7,371 nt of DNA, taken from the NCBI GenBank assembly GCA_945897765.1, contig CAMDGP010000105.1:1-7371 (forward strand). Direction: 5' to 3'. This DNA is from Chitinophaga pinensis (GTDB lineage: Bacteria > Bacteroidota > Bacteroidia > Flavobacteriales_D > Crocinitomicaceae). Positions 5,987 to 7,371 of this stretch are shown here, piece after piece. Each line of letters begins with the position of its first letter. Within the stretch, counting starts at the first letter, position 1. A program made the position numbers and the translations under genes. The notes under the pieces are model-generated. The model worked only from the letters and a program-made list of their open reading frames with translations. It had not been told where the DNA came from and made no database searches.

Positions 5987-7333
5987 TTAAAAATTTAATG
6001 TTATTGTTTTATTTGAATCTATTCTGAATGCTTTCTCTTTTGTATAAGCCGTTGACTTTTGGTCTTTTTCACGGTACACGACTTTGTAATTTCCGGGTTG
6101 TAAATTCCACGAGCCTTTCGCTACGCCAAATTCTAAATTACAAACCCATTCGAAGTTGTTATTTCCTCTGTCTACAAATATTTGTCCAACCAAACCTTTC
6201 GGGCTTGTGTAATTCAATGTTCCAAAAGCAACCACGTCGATTGTTGTGATTTTGCTTTGGGTTACTTCCACACGTTGATACGTTCGTGGCAAAGTAAAAA
6301 TTTCTACATCGTAAGTTCCAACTAAGTATTTCTCTTTCGAATTTAATTCTTGGTGATTCAATGTTTCCATTTTGTCTTTTTGCATCACGCGCATGTTTAA
6401 GTGGCTGAACGTTTTGCTAATTGTTGACAAACGAATGAATCCTTGAGGTGCATCAATTTCAATGACGTTGTGTTTGTATTTCTGAATCGATACGTTTTTC
6501 TTCTCAATTTTTGGAAGTGTGTTCACCACAATGTCGTATTTCAAATCGGGATTCAAAATCAATGTATCTGGATTTCCGTAGCGATTCAAAGTGTGTGTAA
6601 GCGTATATTTTAGGTTTTTTGTTCCAGCTTCGTACATGAAAACCGTAACATCTGTTTCTTTCGGTTTTTTGGTAATATCGTACAAATTTATTTGAGCCGT
6701 TGTGTTTAATAAAGCTTTAGAAATAACATTATTCAGCACTATTTTGAATGCTTCTTTACTTTCTGCATCTGTGAAAGCGCCAATGCAATTAAATTTTTCC
6801 AAATACGATAAATCCATTCCCAAACCGATAACGAATGGTGTGACTTTTACCCCTTTATCTTTTAGTTTTTTTGCAATCACACACGGATCGTTGTCGCAAG
6901 ATTCCAAACCATCGGTGATAAGAATGATAAAATTTCGTGCTAAAGTATCTGGAAAATCACCTGCGGAAGCTTCCAATGATCGCGCGATTGGAGTTGCTCC
7001 TTTTGCTGCCAAACCACGTACTTTTGTTTTAATGGCATCGATGGTATTTGTACCAAATGGCACTTCCAATTTAGTATCATTACAATCTTGATACGTATTT
7101 GTGACATTTGATTGATGACCATAAACACGCAATGCTATTTCTAAATCTGGAATTCCTCGTAAGCCTTCAACTGATTGCATCAAAATCTCTTTCGCTGCGG
7201 CCATTCTAGTTTGTTTATCCCAATCTAAATTCATGCTATTCGAAGCATCGAGGATAAAAAGAATGCGCGTTTTTTGTTGATCAAAAGAAATGCTGGTGCT
7301 AAGGAAAAGTGCTATGAAGAATAAAATTCTCAC
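5987..7333 (-). CDS. Exported VWA-domain protein with three tandem C-terminal beta repeats
   Basis: The protein has 448 residues. Residues 1 to about 17 are hydrophobic and look like a signal peptide ([16 protein letters not shown]), with no lipobox. The von Willebrand factor A domain spans about 22-208 and has a complete metal-ion-dependent adhesion site: D29-A-S31-N-S33, T114 in GATPIA and D141 in ITDG. Cys84, Cys146, Cys151 and Cys183 lie around the fold and could form disulfides in the periplasm; a fifth, Cys398, is in the C-terminal part. Residues 213-448 are beta-rich and form three similar units in which a Y-x-x-x-V-type strand recurs every 75 residues (Tyr266, Tyr341, Tyr416). The start is a GTG at 7331-7333 that overlaps the previous stop by one base (TAGTG); no upstream ATG is in frame, and this start gives the full signal peptide. 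It is probably a metal-dependent protein-binding or adhesion factor; the ligand is unknown. Its place just before a transketolase subunit is odd. Confidence 0.88.
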   Translation of the reverse strand: MRILFFIALFLSTSISFDQQKTRILFILDASNSMNLDWDKQTRMAAAKEILMQSVEGLRGIPDLEIALRVYGHQSNVTNTYQDCNDTKLEVPFGTNTIDAIKTKVRGLAAKGATPIARSLEASAGDFPDTLARNFIILITDGLESCDNDPCVIAKKLKDKGVKVTPFVIGLGMDLSYLEKFNCIGAFTDAESKEAFKIVLNNVISKALLNTTAQINLYDITKKPKETDVTVFMYEAGTKNLKYTLTHTLNRYGNPDTLILNPDLKYDIVVNTLPKIEKKNVSIQKYKHNVIEIDAPQGFIRLSTISKTFSHLNMRVMQKDKMETLNHQELNSKEKYLVGTYDVEIFTLPRTYQRVEVTQSKITTIDVVAFGTLNYTSPKGLVGQIFVDRGNNNFEWVCNLEFGVAKGSWNLQPGNYKVVYREKDQKSTAYTKEKAFRIDSNKTITLNF

Positions 7334-7371
7334 TAATAATCGCCTAAAGTTTCTTCCAATTGATTCAAGGC
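7333..7371 (-). CDS. C-terminal end of an upstream gene, possibly the transketolase N-terminal subunit (runs off the right edge)
   Basis: Only 12 codons and a TAG stop are visible (peptide ALNQLEETLGDY). The stop at 7333-7335 shares one base with the GTG start of the VWA gene, a TAGTG arrangement typical of coupled genes. In Bacteroidota the N-terminal transketolase subunit normally precedes the C-terminal one, and the peptide resembles the ends I remember for such subunits, but 12 residues cannot prove identity. That a gene ends here is fairly well supported by the stop/start overlap; the product is inference. Confidence 0.5.
   Translation of the reverse strand, partial: ALNQLEETLGDY

Noticed and set aside
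6702..7091. 129-codon plus-strand open frame opposite the VWA gene
   Set aside because: It is antisense to a well-supported VWA domain with a complete metal site, has no recognisable domain, and is explained as a shadow of the real gene. The other short frames inside or opposite the called genes were dropped for the same reason.
1..7371. Mobile element, prophage, CRISPR array, tRNA or rRNA
   Set aside because: I found no transposase, integrase, inverted-repeat ends, regularly spaced repeats or tRNA-like cloverleaf; composition looks even across the window.

Overview
The window looks like chromosome from a Bacteroidota bacterium, most likely class Flavobacteriia and possibly near Crocinitomicaceae/Fluviicola (the family-level placement is a guess). 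The reasons are AT-rich DNA with little Shine-Dalgarno signal, promoter-like boxes of the Bacteroidota form TAnnTTTG, a transketolase split into separate subunits, and a gliding-motility/type IX secretion (T9SS) type B C-terminal domain. I see no RNA gene, CRISPR array, insertion sequence, integrase or phage gene. No gene-free stretch exceeds about 121 bases.

Left block (1-1565): the first 165 codons of an HI0933/YhiN-family flavoprotein on the minus strand run off the left edge. It is divergent from a complete D-2-hydroxyacid dehydrogenase on the plus strand (618-1565), which converges with 2 bp to spare on the next gene.

Central block (1568-4284): a secreted thioredoxin-fold (TlpA/ResA-like) protein with a duplicated beta-rich N-terminal half lies on the minus strand. 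It is divergent from a two-gene plus-strand unit: an ECF sigma factor and, 1 bp later, a single-pass membrane protein. That protein has the layout of an anti-sigma factor: a short cytoplasmic N-terminus, one transmembrane helix and a long Asn/Ser/Thr/Lys-rich linker. It ends in a T9SS type B (CHU_C-like) domain. A sigma/anti-sigma pair whose sensor resembles the secretion tag of exported cargo is the most interesting candidate system here.

Right block (4287-7371): a tight minus-strand run. In transcription order it has the last 12 codons of an upstream gene (possibly the transketolase N-terminal subunit), an exported von Willebrand factor A (VWA) protein with three tandem beta repeats of about 75 residues, the transketolase C-terminal subunit, and a seven-helix membrane protein. 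The spacings are a 1-nt overlap, a 2-nt gap and a 30-nt gap, so the run is probably one operon. If the upstream tail is the N-terminal subunit, a secreted VWA protein sits between the two halves of a cytoplasmic enzyme.

Both convergent junctions (near 1566 and 4286) leave only 2 bp between stop codons, and imperfect hairpins span them.
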